Below, piece by piece: positions 1 through 13,860 of a DNA stretch of 64,000 nucleotides; position 1 is the stretch's first letter; every line of letters begins with the position of its first letter. The stretch spans positions 48,892,001 to 48,956,000 of the forward strand of contig NC_088335.1 of the NCBI RefSeq assembly GCF_036884655.1. Direction: 5' to 3'. The position numbers were made by a program, and so were the translations under genes. The DNA comes from Musa acuminata AAA Group (taxonomy: Eukaryota > Streptophyta > Magnoliopsida > Zingiberales > Musaceae). Below the pieces are notes generated by a model. The model searched no databases. It was given only the letters and a program-made list of their open reading frames with translations, and was not told where the DNA came from.

Positions 1-87
1 AGCCGGTCTCTGGAGAAGCCAAAGACTGTGTTGCAATCAGAAGCATTCAGTGTGGACAGAATCCTCCCCGTTGGTGGCTCCAAATGA
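1..87 (+). CDS. Possible C-terminal end of an upstream gene
   Basis: Frame 1 is open from the first base to a TGA at 85-87 and encodes 28 residues that end in RILPVGGSK. The composition is protein-like (charged and mixed) and the sequence after the stop looks like a 3' UTR. I do not recognise the protein. It could equally be a chance open frame, because only 28 codons are visible. Confidence 0.25.
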   Translation, partial: SRSLEKPKTVLQSEAFSVDRILPVGGSK

Positions 88-554
88 CCTGTGCATCATC
101 TTCTACTCGGAAGAAGCAGAAAAATCTTGCTCCATTGGTGTGTGTGGTTGCTGCGAGCCAGGCATCGTCTCGATCATGAAGAGGGCTTACTATGGATGCA
201 TGCATCTCTTCCTCTGCTCTGTTGATGTTCCCTGTGACTGTGAGGCCACTGTCATGCCATTATTTCTGTTGTTTTGGTGCCTGGCCATGATCCCGAGTGT
301 CATCTGCTGCTGCAGAAACAGATGAGCGAAGGAAGCAACGAACACCACAGGCAGAGTGACTGAGTTTGACCTCTGCAAGTTGCTAGCTGAGGACATGATC
401 AGGTAAAATATCTGAGGCTCCTTGTTCTTGATGATTTCTGATTAGGTGAATCCCGGCATGGATAACATCACAATTATCACCATCATTATCGAAGATTATT
501 TTGCTATTTATTTTATGTTCTTTTCTTTTTCATCAAGAAGTATGTGTTTTAGCA

Positions 555-585
<31 letters not shown>

Positions 586-1124
586 TGAATGGTAGATAAT
601 GCTAAACTTAGTTCGGTCCTTCTGTTCCACTCAATGCAAAAGACGGCCTTCCCCAAAGATATCGCCGCCGATTTCTCCGCCTCTGCTGCTCCCGTGCTGG
701 TGACCTCTTGAATTCTCGATCAGTTCTCTCGTTGGCCCATTTCCTTGGCATCTTTTTTTTGCGGACCTTCTGGTAGAGTGACGCAAATCCTTTGTTCGCA
801 CATTTTTTGCGGATCGAATTAAGACATTGTAAGTTCTTTCTTGTGGGGCTTTGTTTGACCGATTTCTAGGGTTTTCTTGTTCTCGATCTGGGATTTGCTT
901 TCTTTCCATCGTTTTAACAGATTTGAGTGCTGTCATGCCGATGTAAAGATCTTTTCTTTTTACAAAGTATTGCAATATTTGTTTTCATCTGATATGAGAT
1001 TTCTGCGAGCTTGTTTAGACAATATGTCTGCTCTCCTTTCGGAATTCGTGGAATCGAGTCCACTGTTTTCTTTATTTATATTCATTTCCGTAATGGCATT
1101 ACGTTTGTTGATTGTGTTGTCGCA
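88..1124. other. Gene-free stretch leading into the QCR6 5' UTR
   Basis: No supported coding region. An AAT microsatellite lies at about 555-583. From about 620 the sequence turns C/T-rich and looks like a transcribed 5' leader. It contains a GTAAGT donor-like site near 832 and a short upstream ORF (635-712). An acceptor-like TTGTCGCAG ends at about 1124, so 1125-1276 may be the last 5' UTR exon of QCR6. Confidence 0.4.
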
Positions 1125-1274
1125 GTGGAAAAGCGAGATCTTTTTCGCCCGCAATTATGACTCATTTAACATCAGCTATATACTCGAGAAGATAGCAATT
1201 GATGGTTATTCTCTGATAGAAAGTTATTTCTTTTGGGTGCACACGGCTGATACATCAGCTTTGGCTGATTAAAA

Positions 1275-2913
1275 ATGTGAGTTTTTGTTTCACTGATAAT
1301 TTCCATTCATAATCGGGATACTGCTACTAGTGAAAGGTACCATTGTGATTGTTTGTGACTCTCGTCACTCTCCATGTTTATGCCATTACATGTGATCAAC
1401 AGAGATGTCTTCCATCAATTGACGTTATTGAAGCAACAAATTTCTATGTAGAACATATAGCAACCTTATTCTGGATAATGATAAAGGCATTCCAACTCCC
1501 GGCCATATACCTGATTCTTGATATTCATCAAATCTCCTAGTACTCTGCAAAATAATTTACAATTTATTTTTCCACTTGGCATCTAAATGATGATTTATTT
1601 TGCCTTTGAACTGAGTAATTATTTTGCACAAAGAAGATATTTTGCTGAGCCTGAGATTTCACATTACTGTTTGTTTAAATTTTAGGTCAGACAGTGAGCC
1701 GATTGATACAAAGCAGTACCTTGAGGAAACTTGCAAGCCAAAGTGTGTGTGTCCTTTACACGCATACCACGTATTTAAAACTTCTGCGACATTTCTACAA
1801 AGCTTCTTGATTTTTCATATTTTTCTGAACACCTAGTGAGATTTATAAGTAGATATATTGGAAAGTGGAAGACATTCTTCTGTTTGATTATGGTGTAGTT
1901 AAACTTTGACAATTACTGAAAAAAGGAACAGATTCCATGTATTTGTGATCTTTTATTAAAGTTCTTCTAGGAAAGTTCTTTCTCTCTCTCTTCTTTTCTT
2001 TTGGGGGATGGGGTTGGCGTTGCTCCCCTTCACCTCACAGAAATAGCATTTTACCAAGGTAACAACTAGGTTCTTATCATTCTGTTCTTTGTATGTTTCA
2101 TTTCTGTACCCAGTCAGTGTTACTATATATATTTTTGTTTGAGACTGTTAGATATTATTGTTGTTAGTTCAAGTGGCCTCAACTTTTGAATGAACAGTTA
2201 ATACTAATAAATAACATGCACACAGCAATATATGGTTTCTAAGCCAAGTATTCTTCTATTTGGTTTATCAAAGACGTCTTTGAGACAACAATTGTATGAA
2301 GTCCCTAGAGTTGCAAGCTTAATGAGACCCTAGAGCAAAATATTTTGATAATTAATTGTTGGTTCAGATTGAAGGTTGTCAAGAGACTGCTTTCGGATTT
2401 AATTGTTGTTATTGTTTTTAAAGAATGATTACTTGCCACATACATGCTTTTGTGCCATTTTCCATCTGCTGTGTTTCATGAATAAAATTGCATTAGGCAA
2501 ATTGGAGCCGTGATCCAAGTACCGACAGTTAAGATGAGGAACTTTACGAGGTTACAGGTCCATAGTGCTGAAGTTTGTTAGAGCACCATTAGTCGGTGAT
2601 TATTTATCCTCATCGATTGTCTCTGTTGTGTATTATTTGTTTCTCCAACAACTATTTATTAATGTCATAGAACTGACTTCAACAAGCATGCTTAATCCAT
2701 GCAGCCATGTGTTGAGAGAATCAAAGAAGATGAGACTGGGCATAAGCATTGTACCGGGCAATATTTTGATTACTGGATGTGTATCGACAACTGTGTAAGT
2801 ATTCTGCCTCAGGTTTCATTCTTCTTGTAGGACAGAGCGACAAATGTGTATCAGCTGAAGTTTCTATTTTTTGACCATAGGTTGTGCCAAAAGTTTTTGA
2901 CAAGCCGAAGTGA
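1275..2913 (+). CDS. QCR6: Cytochrome b-c1 complex subunit 6 (hinge protein), 4 coding exons
   Basis: Small acidic hinge subunit of mitochondrial complex III, thought to help cytochrome c dock with cytochrome c1 in the inner membrane/intermembrane space. Coding exons are 1275-1276, 1686-1770, 2705-2794 and 2881-2913, all with GT-AG introns and continuous phase. They give 69 residues, the usual plant length. The protein starts MSDSEPID and contains KQYLEETCKPKCVCPL, HKHCTGQYFDYWMC and a C-terminus PKVFDKPK. Cys21-Cys31 and Cys45-Cys55 form the twin CX9C pairs of the family. The start codon is split: AT at 1275-1276 joins G at 1686. This follows from the only phase-consistent donor upstream of exon 2; it is inferred and could be wrong if another leader exon is used. 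The body of the protein is secure. Confidence 0.87.
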
Positions 2914-4431
2914 TAGGAGAAGAAATTATTGCACCATGAGTTCAAGTGAGTTACATTTTGAGCTTTAATAGGAGGTTTAATGTTCATTTTGCCACTACCA
3001 TGCACCTCCAAGCACCAAACTTGTACTTGGTCCTAAAACCAGTTGGCCTCTCTTCTCAAGAACAATCCCTAGTGGGTATGTTTTGGAAACCTCTGCAAGA
3101 AGGTAATAAAGAGCAATTCTCTGCAAGCAACTGATCAGACAATGAGTTTACTGAATCTTTTTTGACAAATGGAGTTAAAGGAGATCTATTTGTGGTTATT
3201 GTGATCCTTCATTTGATCCTAGTAGTCGATAATAATTCATAATGTCTAAATTATATATGGGTGGCTCATTCATAATATGTTTCTGTGACTCATAAATTCA
3301 TATCAGATTTCAGTTAGTAGTTTAATAATCATTTTGGTTCAATCAGATTTGGGTTAAATAGAACAAAAACAATCATTTGGCTTATTCTTGAGCTATTTGT
3401 GATATGAATAAGGGCTTTTTAAGCATCATAAGTTTGCAAAGTAAGCAAGTAGTATATTTTCTCAAATAAAATTAGTATGGCATATAAGGCCCTCCAAATT
3501 CTAAAATCTTTTTCTTCTACATCTCTATCCAAAAAAGAAATCTTCAGGTTAATCAATACTAACTTATAAATATATTAATATTTTAAAATACTTAAAATAA
3601 TATTAATATTCTCATATCATAACATGTAAAAAGAATTGAAGGGGGGTATTAACAAAAGCATACATTTTAAAATTTTCCATGAATTGATCCCTTTGTTTAA
3701 TCATTTGATAACCAAAGTTATTCTTTCATAAATGATTCCTCCTTTTTAAAATTCTCAAATCACCATCTCCTATTTCTAATGTTTCAAAAATGTTCTTTAA
3801 AAAAGTTATCATTTTTTTCCTGCCTAAATCTAAAATTTTTTTCCATCAACTGTTGAGTGTTTTGTTTTTGATGTCTTTGTATTATTGAAACAAAAACACT
3901 ATATAGTGTTTTTTTTAATTTAAAAAAAACCACTATGGTGTTCTATGGATAAAAAATAATTCACAAAACACTATAAACAATTGCTAGGAAAACTTTTTGG
4001 ATTTGGATGGGAAAACACTAAACACTGTGAACATTTCTTTGGAGAGTATTTTTGAGATTTTAAAAACATGGAGTAATGTGATATTTTCCTAATTAATCGC
4101 CCTTATCATTTTCCTTATTAGTAAATGGTTTGGCTACGATAATCTACATCCATCGACCGTCCGTCCGTCTGATATATGGTCGGATGAACGGTTACGATTC
4201 CTTCAATCACACAGTAGATAGGCTAAAGCATCATTAGAGAATAAAAATGGTTAGATGACAACGCTCGAGAGGCGTTTGAACGAGGGGCCCCCAACGAGTA
4301 CAATAATGCGTATCAATCGAACGTGTGCTTTCGCCGCGTGTCTGTAGCATCACTTATAAGCGCATTTGAAGCGCCTCCCATCCCCCCCTCGGTCGGGACA
4401 TCTCCTCCCCTTTTCTTCTATTAGCGGAGGC
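2914..4431. other. AT-rich spacer between QCR6 and the cap methyltransferase
   Basis: No coding region seen. It holds the QCR6 3' UTR, a long imperfect foldback (see the repeat at 3640-4125), and from about 4300 the GC-richer 5' leader of the next gene. A TTATAAG motif near 4354 is a weak candidate core promoter. Confidence 0.4.
3640..4125. repeat. Imperfect long inverted repeat (MITE-like foldback)
   Basis: The arm at about 3745-3870 matches the reverse complement of about 3935-4075. Matched blocks include TTTTTAAAATTCTCAAA with TTTTTAAAATCTCAAAA, and CCTAAATCTAAAATTTTTTT with CCAAATCCAAAAAGTTTT. The loop centres on the palindrome ACACTATATAGTGT near 3897. The arms are AT-rich and diverged, and no clear target duplication was found, so class and exact ends are uncertain. 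It is most likely an old non-autonomous DNA element. Confidence 0.5.
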
Positions 4432-7400
4432 ATGAAGCGGGGGTACGAAGGAACCCCCTCTACTTCCTTCGGGCCGCCCAAATCCAAGCTCAGATGCGAT
4501 TCCTACGGTACTTCTCGACTCTAATTCTCTTGCCTTCTCTTCTCTGGATTCGATCCTTCTCCCCCCCTAGTCGTCCCCAATTTTGTTGCTATCATTTTTC
4601 GGGCAAACTAGGGTTCTTGACTGTTTCTTGCTCCTTCGATCGAAGACGGATCGCGGGCTTCGGAGGACGAGAGCTTCGATAATGCGCGCAGGGTGGCCGA
4701 TCATTACAGTGCGAGGTCGAATCAGACGCTGGAGGAGCGGGAGGCTAGCCCCATCATCCACTTGAAGAAGCTCAACAATTGGGTGCGCCGTAATTTCCTT
4801 CTTTACTCGTCTCATCTTCTATCCATTGGAGTGCTCTCGCTGTTGCCTCTTTTTCGTTGATACCGTTCTTGTTCTTGTAGATCTTTGGTTCATCGAATTA
4901 GGAGTAGGTTTTAGGGTTGAATTTATCGCACTTTTGGACTGCCTACCTAATTCCATGATGGTCGAGAGAAGAATTTCTGATGGAAATATTGTGTCTAGCA
5001 GCTGATTGTTTGGTATCGATGCGTCCTTTGGTGTCTTTAAAGTTGGGTCGATGCAGTCGTATCTGAGCATTTGGTGGAAAGATCTCAGATTTGGTGTCTG
5101 ATATCAAGAAGCACTCCATTTACCCAGAATGTTTAAATACTATCAGATTTTTGTTTTTAACATCTTCTATAGCCTAAACTGTGTTTTACTGCTAAAATAA
5201 AGGAGATATATGATGAATGATATGTACATTACCGCTTGGCCGCAAAATGCATGTCTCAGAGTAGCTGTGAGTATGACTTCACCTTTTGGTTTAGTTTTCT
5301 CGTAAGATGACAGACATGGTCGAGCATTTTTCTGATCGGCCATTCAGTTAACAATACATCTCCTTGGCAGCTTATTTTCTTGCTTGACTTTCATGTGTAA
5401 GTCTCCACTTCAATGATCTATGTCTGCTGTATCTGATTTTTCTTCTTTGTGTTTGATGAACAGATAAAAAGCGTACTCATTCAGCTGTATGCTCACCCAA
5501 AAGATGCTGTGCTCGATATTGCTTGTGGGAAGGTTAGTAATATGTATATTTTGGAGAGTTACTGCATCGTTACTATACTAAGAGTACTCCGCTTGATCAG
5601 GTTTCATCTATCCACTATTTTGGCTGGTTCTTTGCTCATAGTTAGTTACAAGATTATTTAGTCAACTTTTACTATTGTCTTAATTCTACAGTGTTTTCAT
5701 AGTATTTTTATTGATTTTAAACAAATTTGTCCTGTCATTTGTTCTTTAAGGGTGGTGACTTGATCAAATGGGACAAGGCAAGAATTGGATATTACGTGGG
5801 CGTGGATATAGCAGAAGGCTCGGTAAATGCCTCCCCTTATATAGGTTTCTATTTTATAATAGAAATTCTCCATACTCTATTATTACCAATTCCTACATTT
5901 GAAAGTGATGAACTCTCTTGTACTGGAGTTCCTCGAGTGTACTCAGGAAATGTTTGTCTTAATTATCATGCCATTTGGATCCAAGTTCTTCTGAAGAAAT
6001 AGGAAATAAATTGCAAATTAGAGTATTTGTCATGATCCCATGTTTAAAGAGTAAATTTGGTGCATGCTTTTGGGAGAAATGAAAGGTCGCCAGGAGAAGA
6101 AGTGATTTGGGCTGGTATCCAATGGGAAAAAAAATCATACCCCAGATCTATTTGGTCAAACTGAAACATTGTATTTCCCACTTGAAGATCAACTCCATTC
6201 AACATGTTACTGTAACATTTAAAAGAACTTGGAAAAAAATCATGCAATTTGAGAACCTTTTGCATGTTTATATTCCTACACAAAGTGACTTGCAAAAGGC
6301 TATGCAATAGTGTGTTTTGGAGCTATTCAAATCAAGCAATTTAACCACTGATTTTTATATATTTCTTATACATGCATGCATACAAAAAATGAACAAAAAT
6401 TCAAATCAAAGTATGTTATGTACCATCAAAGCTTCTTATTTGGTTGCATTCCTCTGACTATAAGATATTAAGATAGATAACTTCAACACAGGATCTTTTC
6501 CTCAGCTTTTAAAGATTGTAGATCATGTCCAACAGTATTGATCCTAAGTTTGACCCTTCATTTTTGGTTTTGAACTGATAGGATTGAATCCTCGATCTGC
6601 TGGACAGTATAGCGCTTCACATCTTTCTTTCTCATACATGCTCATGTATGTCTTTCTTCATTGATCAGTTGTTCATTATAATAGATCTTCCATCACTTGT
6701 AATAAGTTGGTTTCATCATAAGCATATGTAGTGGTTGAAACTCATGGGAAGTCTATATGATTTTGATTGCCAAGATAAACTGCTATGCACCAAATATCAA
6801 TGATTGAACCTAAGGTCTGATAAGATGAATAAGGGATGACATATATGAGTGATCTGTTATTTGAACATGCACCATAAGCTGCACATAGTACCAATAGTTC
6901 TCATATTTTTTAAACTTGTAAAGTGATATTTGATTTCATTTTCTTATGGTTGGTCTTTTGAGGTTAGGTAGTCAGCAAAAGACCATTTTTTTCACTTTAT
7001 GCAACTTTTTTTTTTGGTTTCCCAAGCAAGATATATCATTCCATTTTGAATTATGAAAAAGAATTATGTTGTACTATTTGCAATTTGCAACATGGTTTCT
7101 TGTGATGTAGTCCATTGAGTAAATGGTTCTAGATAGACCTTGAAATGTGAACATCATCTTCTCTCTTTTATTTCTAGATAAATTTTTTTGGTCGTACTCT
7201 TCTTTTATTGTTGTTCTCTTATCTAGATTGACTTTCCTTGTTGTGCTGGAACATTTATTATGTTCTTTAGACATGTCTGAACCTATATGATGGTCTATTT
7301 TATTCTTACCATTAACTCTCCATAAAACAAATTCTCTTTTTGTGGCGAGTATTTGTGCAATATAAACCTTACCATCATATTTTATTTAATTCTTGCAGAT

Positions 7401-10400
7401 GTTCATTGAATTTCACATGATAACCTAAATAATATTTGCTCTACGGTATGTTTAGATAAAAGACTGTCGGACTCGCTATAATGGAGACTCAGACCAGCAA
7501 CAACGCAGGAAGAAGTTCAGTTTCCCTGCACGCCTTATTTGTGCTGACTTTTATGAAGTAATGAAGTTTTTCTCCTCTCTTAGTTAGTGATTATGAAAGT
7601 TGTTGAGGTCAACTGTTTCAACATTTTTGCATTCCTGCTCTAATATTTGTAAGTTTTCCACTTTTTGGCATCTGAAAGTTCTTAGGTTGAACTAGGTTTG
7701 GTTTTCTTGTCAACTACCATGTATATGCAACTATTGTATCATTATATTAGAATTACCTAATTCATTCTTTCTAGCAGTTACAGAAGAAATACATTTTTAG
7801 CTTAGATTCTTTTCCTGCTGCAATTCAACTTTAGAGACTGATTACTATTCACCTTTTGATCTCAATGTATGAGAACTCAGAGAAAATATATTTTATGATG
7901 GCCAAGTAACTTTTATTCATTCTGTTTCAGGTTCGTTTGGACAAGTATTTGCATGATGATGCACCATTTGATGTTTGCAGCTGTCAGGTGATTTGTCTGA
8001 TTTATACAGAGAGCAGCATGAGTTTTTGTGATAAACCTGACTTCTAATGTCCTTGACACACAAATATTGTGATATTGTTCAATCGTGCTATGTTGCATAT
8101 GACCCATAAGTGAAAGTTCATTGTTTCTGTGTGGCAAGAAGTTGCTTATATCACATTATTGAATGTTTTTTAGTTTTTACAACCTGTGTCAATTTACAGT
8201 TTGCTTTACACTATTCATGGTCAACTGAAGCGCGTGCAAGGCAAGCCTTGGCAAATGTATCTGCATTGCTTCAGCCTGGAGGCACATTTATTGGGACAAT
8301 GCCTGATGCAAATGTCATTATCAAAAGGCTTAGGGAAGGTATTCATGGTTTAGTACCTTCAATTTCATAGGAAAATATTTGGCTTCTCAAGATACTTTTG
8401 TTACCTTTTGTAGTTTTCTTTACTCCTTTCATTTGGTTTTGTTGCAGTCGGGGTTATAAATTTTGCTGGAACAACTTGTAAGGCATGTTAAGCTGATGCT
8501 TAAGCTAGTTCCTTTTATTATTGTTTAGGTTAAAGTGATTACTTGTAAATTTCACCATGCCTTCTTTTAAAGAGTTTGAGGGTGAGCCTTGATGCAACGA
8601 CAAGGTTACTCCTTTGTGATTTGGGACTTCAGGGTTTCAGTCACTGGTCTCTATATTTAGAGGAATGCTGTGTACATTCACCCTTCCCAAACCCTGCATG
8701 GTGCACTGGGTACATCATTTTAAAAAGCTTTTAAAAAGTTTGTTCCAATAAATTTGTCTTTTTAAAAACAGAAAGTAGATCTATAATGAGTCATTTGGAA
8801 GTTCAGGAATTTAATTATTTTGAATTGAGTTTCTATATTGGGAGTGAAAAACCCCGATGGCTTGCATCATCGGGAAATTACTTTTTTAGCTATTGGAAAC
8901 AGTTTTCAAATTTTAGCTTTGAGTATTTGTATGATGCCATGCAGCCTGCATACTTAAAATTCATTCTGAAAGAGATGAAGTTAAGATACCCTTTTTCCTT
9001 TTCCATTTGTTACATATTATATTCATATTTAGGTTTTCTTCCAGTCAATAGAATTGTATTCCAATTTAAGTTGCTTGCGGTGTTGGTGGCGCAAATGATA
9101 TCATGAACTTGTGCTAGTTTAGCCAAAACTTGATGGCTGAAGCTCGTTTTTTGTTTTTTTTAAAGTGTTTATACTTTCATTTCTATTTTGGATTCGAAGT
9201 CGTCTTTGGTTAACTATGGCATGGTAGCATGAGTTCAATAAGCTAGTCTTCATCTTGAAGCACAATTTTATTTTGTCAATTAATATATTTTGATAGTAAA
9301 AATTTACACAAACATTTTTGTAGAAGTCGCATACAAGAGCACGAATGCCACATCTTAAACAGTAGCTCAGTGGCATTCCCATGATTCTTACCTGGCTTTT
9401 ATCTGCACGGAGGTGAAATAAGTGTGTTATTCTCTTGGAAATGCTATTTATTGTTTATTACACGTTCTGTTATATGCAGCTGAAGGATTAGAATTTGGGA
9501 ACAGTGTTTATTGGATATGCTTTGATGAAGAATATTCTTCCAAGGTCAGCAAAATTTACTCTAGTTTTAATCTTTTGTTGAGATTTTTTCTAGTAACTGT
9601 TAGTGAACATTTAAAACTTTTGCTTCTCTGTGTTCATTCAGAAGTTCAAGTCATCCAGCCCTTTTGGAATCAAGTACAAGTTTCATCTAGAGGTAATAAG
9701 CAACACCAGAAGTCTCTACCCATGCGTCCCCCCCCCACACCACCACCACTCTTCATAAATGTTTGATTGGATTGTGTTCTGCTGAATCTGCTCCAATGTG
9801 CATCTGTAATTAACAAACCAAGCCTTGAAACATGAGCCCTTGAAATATTTGAGGCCTTGAAACTTGCAATTACTAGATTTTCTATTTAAACCTTTCTGAT
9901 TTATTTCATTACTAAATATCATGGCCCTGGGGTTAAAAGCTGCTCTTTTTTGACATATTATTCATCTATGGCTGATCTGGATATACAGGGTCAATAGTGT
10001 TAGTCTAATTGAATTGTTTAACATGTTACTGTAAAGAACCGCAAGCTGACTAAAAGGTGGTGTGTAATTCAATGTCTGTATGGTTGTGAATGGTGATCAT
10101 GTAATGTCAACAAACTACACCTGACAACTGTGTGATAGCTAGATCTGCTGGTTTCCTCTGTTAACTACATATGTTATTCATTTGGTTTTTCTGTTTTGTA
10201 ATTTAATCAGCTTATTTATAGTCAACATTTTTGAAATAAATTGTTTTCAGAAGTTTTAGTCATTTTGATATTCAAGTGTGCAGGTCTTGACTGGAAACTG
10301 CTCATATACCTAACTGATTTAAGTGGCATGCAGGATGCTGTTGATTGTCCTGAGTGGATTGTGCCATTTCATGTCTTCAAATCCTTAGCACAGGAGGTAC

Positions 10401-11682
10401 TGGTTTATCCTCCTTACAGAACCTGGTCAGTTGTCTATTGGAAAAATATACATTGAGTTCATTTATACGAGTTCTATCTTGTCATCCACTTTGTTGATCA
10501 TTTGTTTTTATTTTGTGGTTTTCTGATCATATAATATCAATAATTTTTCTGTATTTTATGGTACAAACTTCCATATCCTTAAGCTGGAATATTTTCATAG
10601 GATCACTGCCACTGATTTTTTTGTTCTTAGCTCGTTGTTTATTGTTGTCTAATTTATTCTTTGTACAAGTTTAACATTCAGGACCTATTACTGTCATAAA
10701 GAGAAAGGATACCTGTCTTTGGTGCCTGTTCTTATTGGCAGTTAGTCCATCCAAAAGTTATGCCTACTTCAAGGGTCTTGTTAATTTTTGCCAAAGAATA
10801 ATGTGGTTACTCTGTTTTTATTTGTTCCACTTTATGCCTTGTCTATGCTATAGGACTTACACCACACGTTCATTTATGTGGTATCAACTTAGTCTTTCTG
10901 TGAAGTTACAGTTCCTTCTTTCTTTGGTTGACAAACGAGAAATAGGATCCCGGTAGTCAGGAATAGGAGGTGATAGGTGAAGATGTGGTTCAATTTACGT
11001 GTATGCGGAATAGCATTCCATATTTTTGTTTCATGCCTGTAGTTCTACTATTATGTGTTTGATTTGTCTCCATCAATTACTAATTGGAATTTTGTTCAAC
11101 TATGTTCCTGTCTGGTGATGACAGGTTCTTTAGGTATTCACGATCTTTTATAACACACCCATCATGCAAATCTGATCTTGTTCTTTGTGGCTGATTCTCA
11201 AAATCTTTGTTCTTTTTTGGGGCTTCACAGTATGATCTGGAGCTCGTATTTGTAAAAAACTCACATGAGTTTGTTAATGAGTACTTAAGGAGGCCCGAGT
11301 TTACAGATCTCATGCGGAGACTTGGTGCTCTAGGTGATGGAAATCAGGATCAAAGTAAGCTCTTTTGTTCGATGACCTTGTTGGTCCCCCTGATGATGAT
11401 GATGATGGCACTCACCCAAGTGTGGAAAAATGCAGGCACACTATCTCAGGACGAGTGGGATGTAGCTTACCTTTATTTGGCATTCGTGTTGAGGAAGGTA
11501 AAGAAGAAGCACACCAGTCTGACTTTCTTTTCACTCTTTGTTTACTGTGGATGTCATAAGGATATCTTTTTTTGCAGAGAGGTCAACCTAATTTAAGTGG
11601 GAGGAACAACAACACAAATAGAGGAAAGATGTTCTTATCAGAGGATGACATTGAGTTCATTGGTGGCTCACATGATCCCTAA
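4432..11682 (+). CDS. mRNA cap guanine-N7 methyltransferase, 13 exons
   Basis: Nuclear enzyme that transfers a methyl group from S-adenosylmethionine to the N7 of the guanosine cap of nascent mRNA. Exons: 4432-4507, 4646-4782, 5464-5532, 5751-5822, 7456-7557, 7931-7987, 8200-8338, 9480-9544, 9642-9692, 10334-10396, 11231-11354, 11436-11497, 11578-11682. All are GT-AG and phases join exactly to 373 residues, close to the rice/Arabidopsis cap methyltransferase 1 length. Motifs: ADHYSARSNQTLEERE near residue 30, the SAM-binding DIACGKGGD (64-72), YYVGVDIAEGS, FSFPARLICADFYE, FALHYSWSTEARARQAL (from 147), GTMPDANVI, and the C-terminal DEWDVAYLYLAFVLRK and FLSEDDIEFIG. The start is the ATG that keeps phase into exon 2; the N-terminus is short and basic as in orthologues. 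Introns are AT-rich; the largest is about 1.6 kb (5823-7455). Confidence 0.96.
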
Positions 11683-12349
11683 GTTTCTTTTGGCAGATGG
11701 GGGACATAACAAGACTCTGGTACACTCTCGCTATCATACAAAGAAAGTGGAATATACATACATGATGATGGTATTCATGGATCTAACAGTAATAAGGCAA
11801 GCTGGTTATGATTTGAACCGGACGAGAGTTGAGCTAAAATTTGTTTTCTAGTGTAACTCACCGAGATAAACTGATTAAAGAATTCACTTTCTTAATGTAA
11901 CAATTATTGTATATTTAAAAATAGTTATAGCTTAAGTAACCAATCGCCTGTTTATTTTGCTATAACTGAAAAATTAGCAGCTTAGAGATTCACAGGACTG
12001 ATCTCGTTGGAGCTTACTGCTACTACTGGATAAATTGATGATAGATTTTCTCTCGTTGACGTACACTTTAATCCCTTGGTTTATATTTTCCAGTTAATAA
12101 TTCCTGTCATACGATTGTCCTTTGAATTTTGTTTAGCCATAATAGTCACTGAGATTGCTTCCATCATTGGTTAAAGTCTTTACAAATATGATTGATTCTT
12201 TTAACGATTTGGCCTTTTTCTTCTACTTTGGAATTCGGGATCATCGGTTTCTAAAGCTCCAAAACTAATGTCCTCCTCATTCCTCTCTCTCTCTCCTTCT
12301 TTCCAGGCTGTCCAACTTTAATCTCAACGTTAAACAACATAGAGAGATT

Positions 12350-12394
<45 letters not shown>

Positions 12395-13860
12395 GAGCCA
12401 AAGGCGAACGCAAGGTGGGACAACCCACCCGGCAAAGCAGCAAACACCGTCCGCGCATCGGGAGACGAAGCACAAAGAACAAGGAAATGGCTGGGGCTTG
12501 GAGCCGGAGACACGGGAGGCCCGTACCGTCCTGCTGTCGCCGTCTCCGGATGGGGCCCCGTGCCCGTCGTCGTCACCCGGCAGGGAGGTGGATGCCAACC
12601 CCGCGCATGCTCGACGTCTCCTCACCCCACGGTCCTTTCCTTCGTCCCTCGATCATTGTTTACATATTAGCGTTCCTGGTTTCTGGCCTCGGTCTTAATC
12701 GTCTCCGTTGGTGGGGACGGTGTCGCTGTCCCCGGAGAGCCTGCGGCCGCTGTCGGGGGTGCCAGCCTGGCCCCCTCGGAACCGCCTCGCTGTCTCTACA
12801 CCTCCGGAGTGCGTAGCAGCTGCATCCCATCCGACGCCACCTTCTTCGACATCGGTGTTCTATATAGAACGTTGTCGTTGACTTCGTGGTGTCCGCGGTG
12901 GGACCCTTCCGTCGGCGTTGTGAGAGGAGGGCAAAAGAGTCATTTAGTTCAAATGACTTGTCGGATCTCGTTTCACGAAAACTGATGCAACGTGCAAGCG
13001 TCGTGGGGTTTCCCGTGCTTTCTCGGACATCTATCTATCTATCCACATGATGATGATGATGTATGTGGTCTCGTGGGAGGCGCACGTGGGTCTACATAGC
13101 AGCATTTCATTTCATAATGCCGAAACGTCATTGCATTGTCCGCCGTAGAAAGCAACACTGGCTTTTGGCCTTCGGACCGATGGAGTCGCTTTGCACCGAG
13201 CGCTGACACCAACCAAGTTTACCAAAGCATACATAATTGCTCATTAAAAGGTCGTAAAGAAGATATTAATTTATTTCTGTACTAGTTAGTCTAGTCTAGG
13301 AAAACGAGGAAGACGACTATAGGGTCTGTGACGCTGCTGTCCTTCCCCTAACTAGGCTGTTGTTTAAGAGATGGTGGTGTGATCATTATGAGCAGAGAGT
13401 AATTCTTGCAAAACGTTGTTTAGGTTATTAAATAGCAACGAAAGGAAATATGGCAGCAAGTGGGATTCTTTTGTCAACATTCGGGTCTTCCCAACTTTGT
13501 TTAAATATAATTAGTGGTGACCTTTGATCACGTATATATATATAATATATCCATTATTATAGATTTTGATTATTTAATATGTACATGGTTTTATAACTAG
13601 AATATTTTTGAATTTATCCTAGGTTGATGTGTTGGAAAGATGGGGGATTCAGCTCTTACTCTTTCAAAATTTATATTGAAGGTATATTCAATAAGGTTTC
13701 TTTGATATTTAAGTTAATAAATATTAAATACTTGGTTCGTTCAAGTACCAAAGAAATACTAGTGTATTATCTCTATACGATGACTACACGTAACTTATAT
13801 TTATAATTCAAAAAAGACTATAAAAGTCAATCAAAATGAGATTGTCAAGCTTACTGAAAG
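11683..13860. other. Gene-free stretch with microsatellite
   Basis: The 3' UTR of the cap methyltransferase, then spacer. A TA run passes into a GA run at 12350-12392. 12400-12900 is GC-rich and has open frames on both strands, but none shows a recognisable protein, start context or splice logic. I see nothing else supportable. Confidence 0.4.
12350..12392. repeat. Compound (TA)n(GA)n microsatellite
   Basis: About 12 TA units (12350-12373) followed directly by about 10 GA units. Confidence 0.95.

Noticed and set aside
12251..12816. Open frames around the TA/GA microsatellite, up to 133 codons
   Set aside because: They run through the simple repeat (Tyr-Ile and Ser-Leu runs) and show no conserved domain or splice signals.
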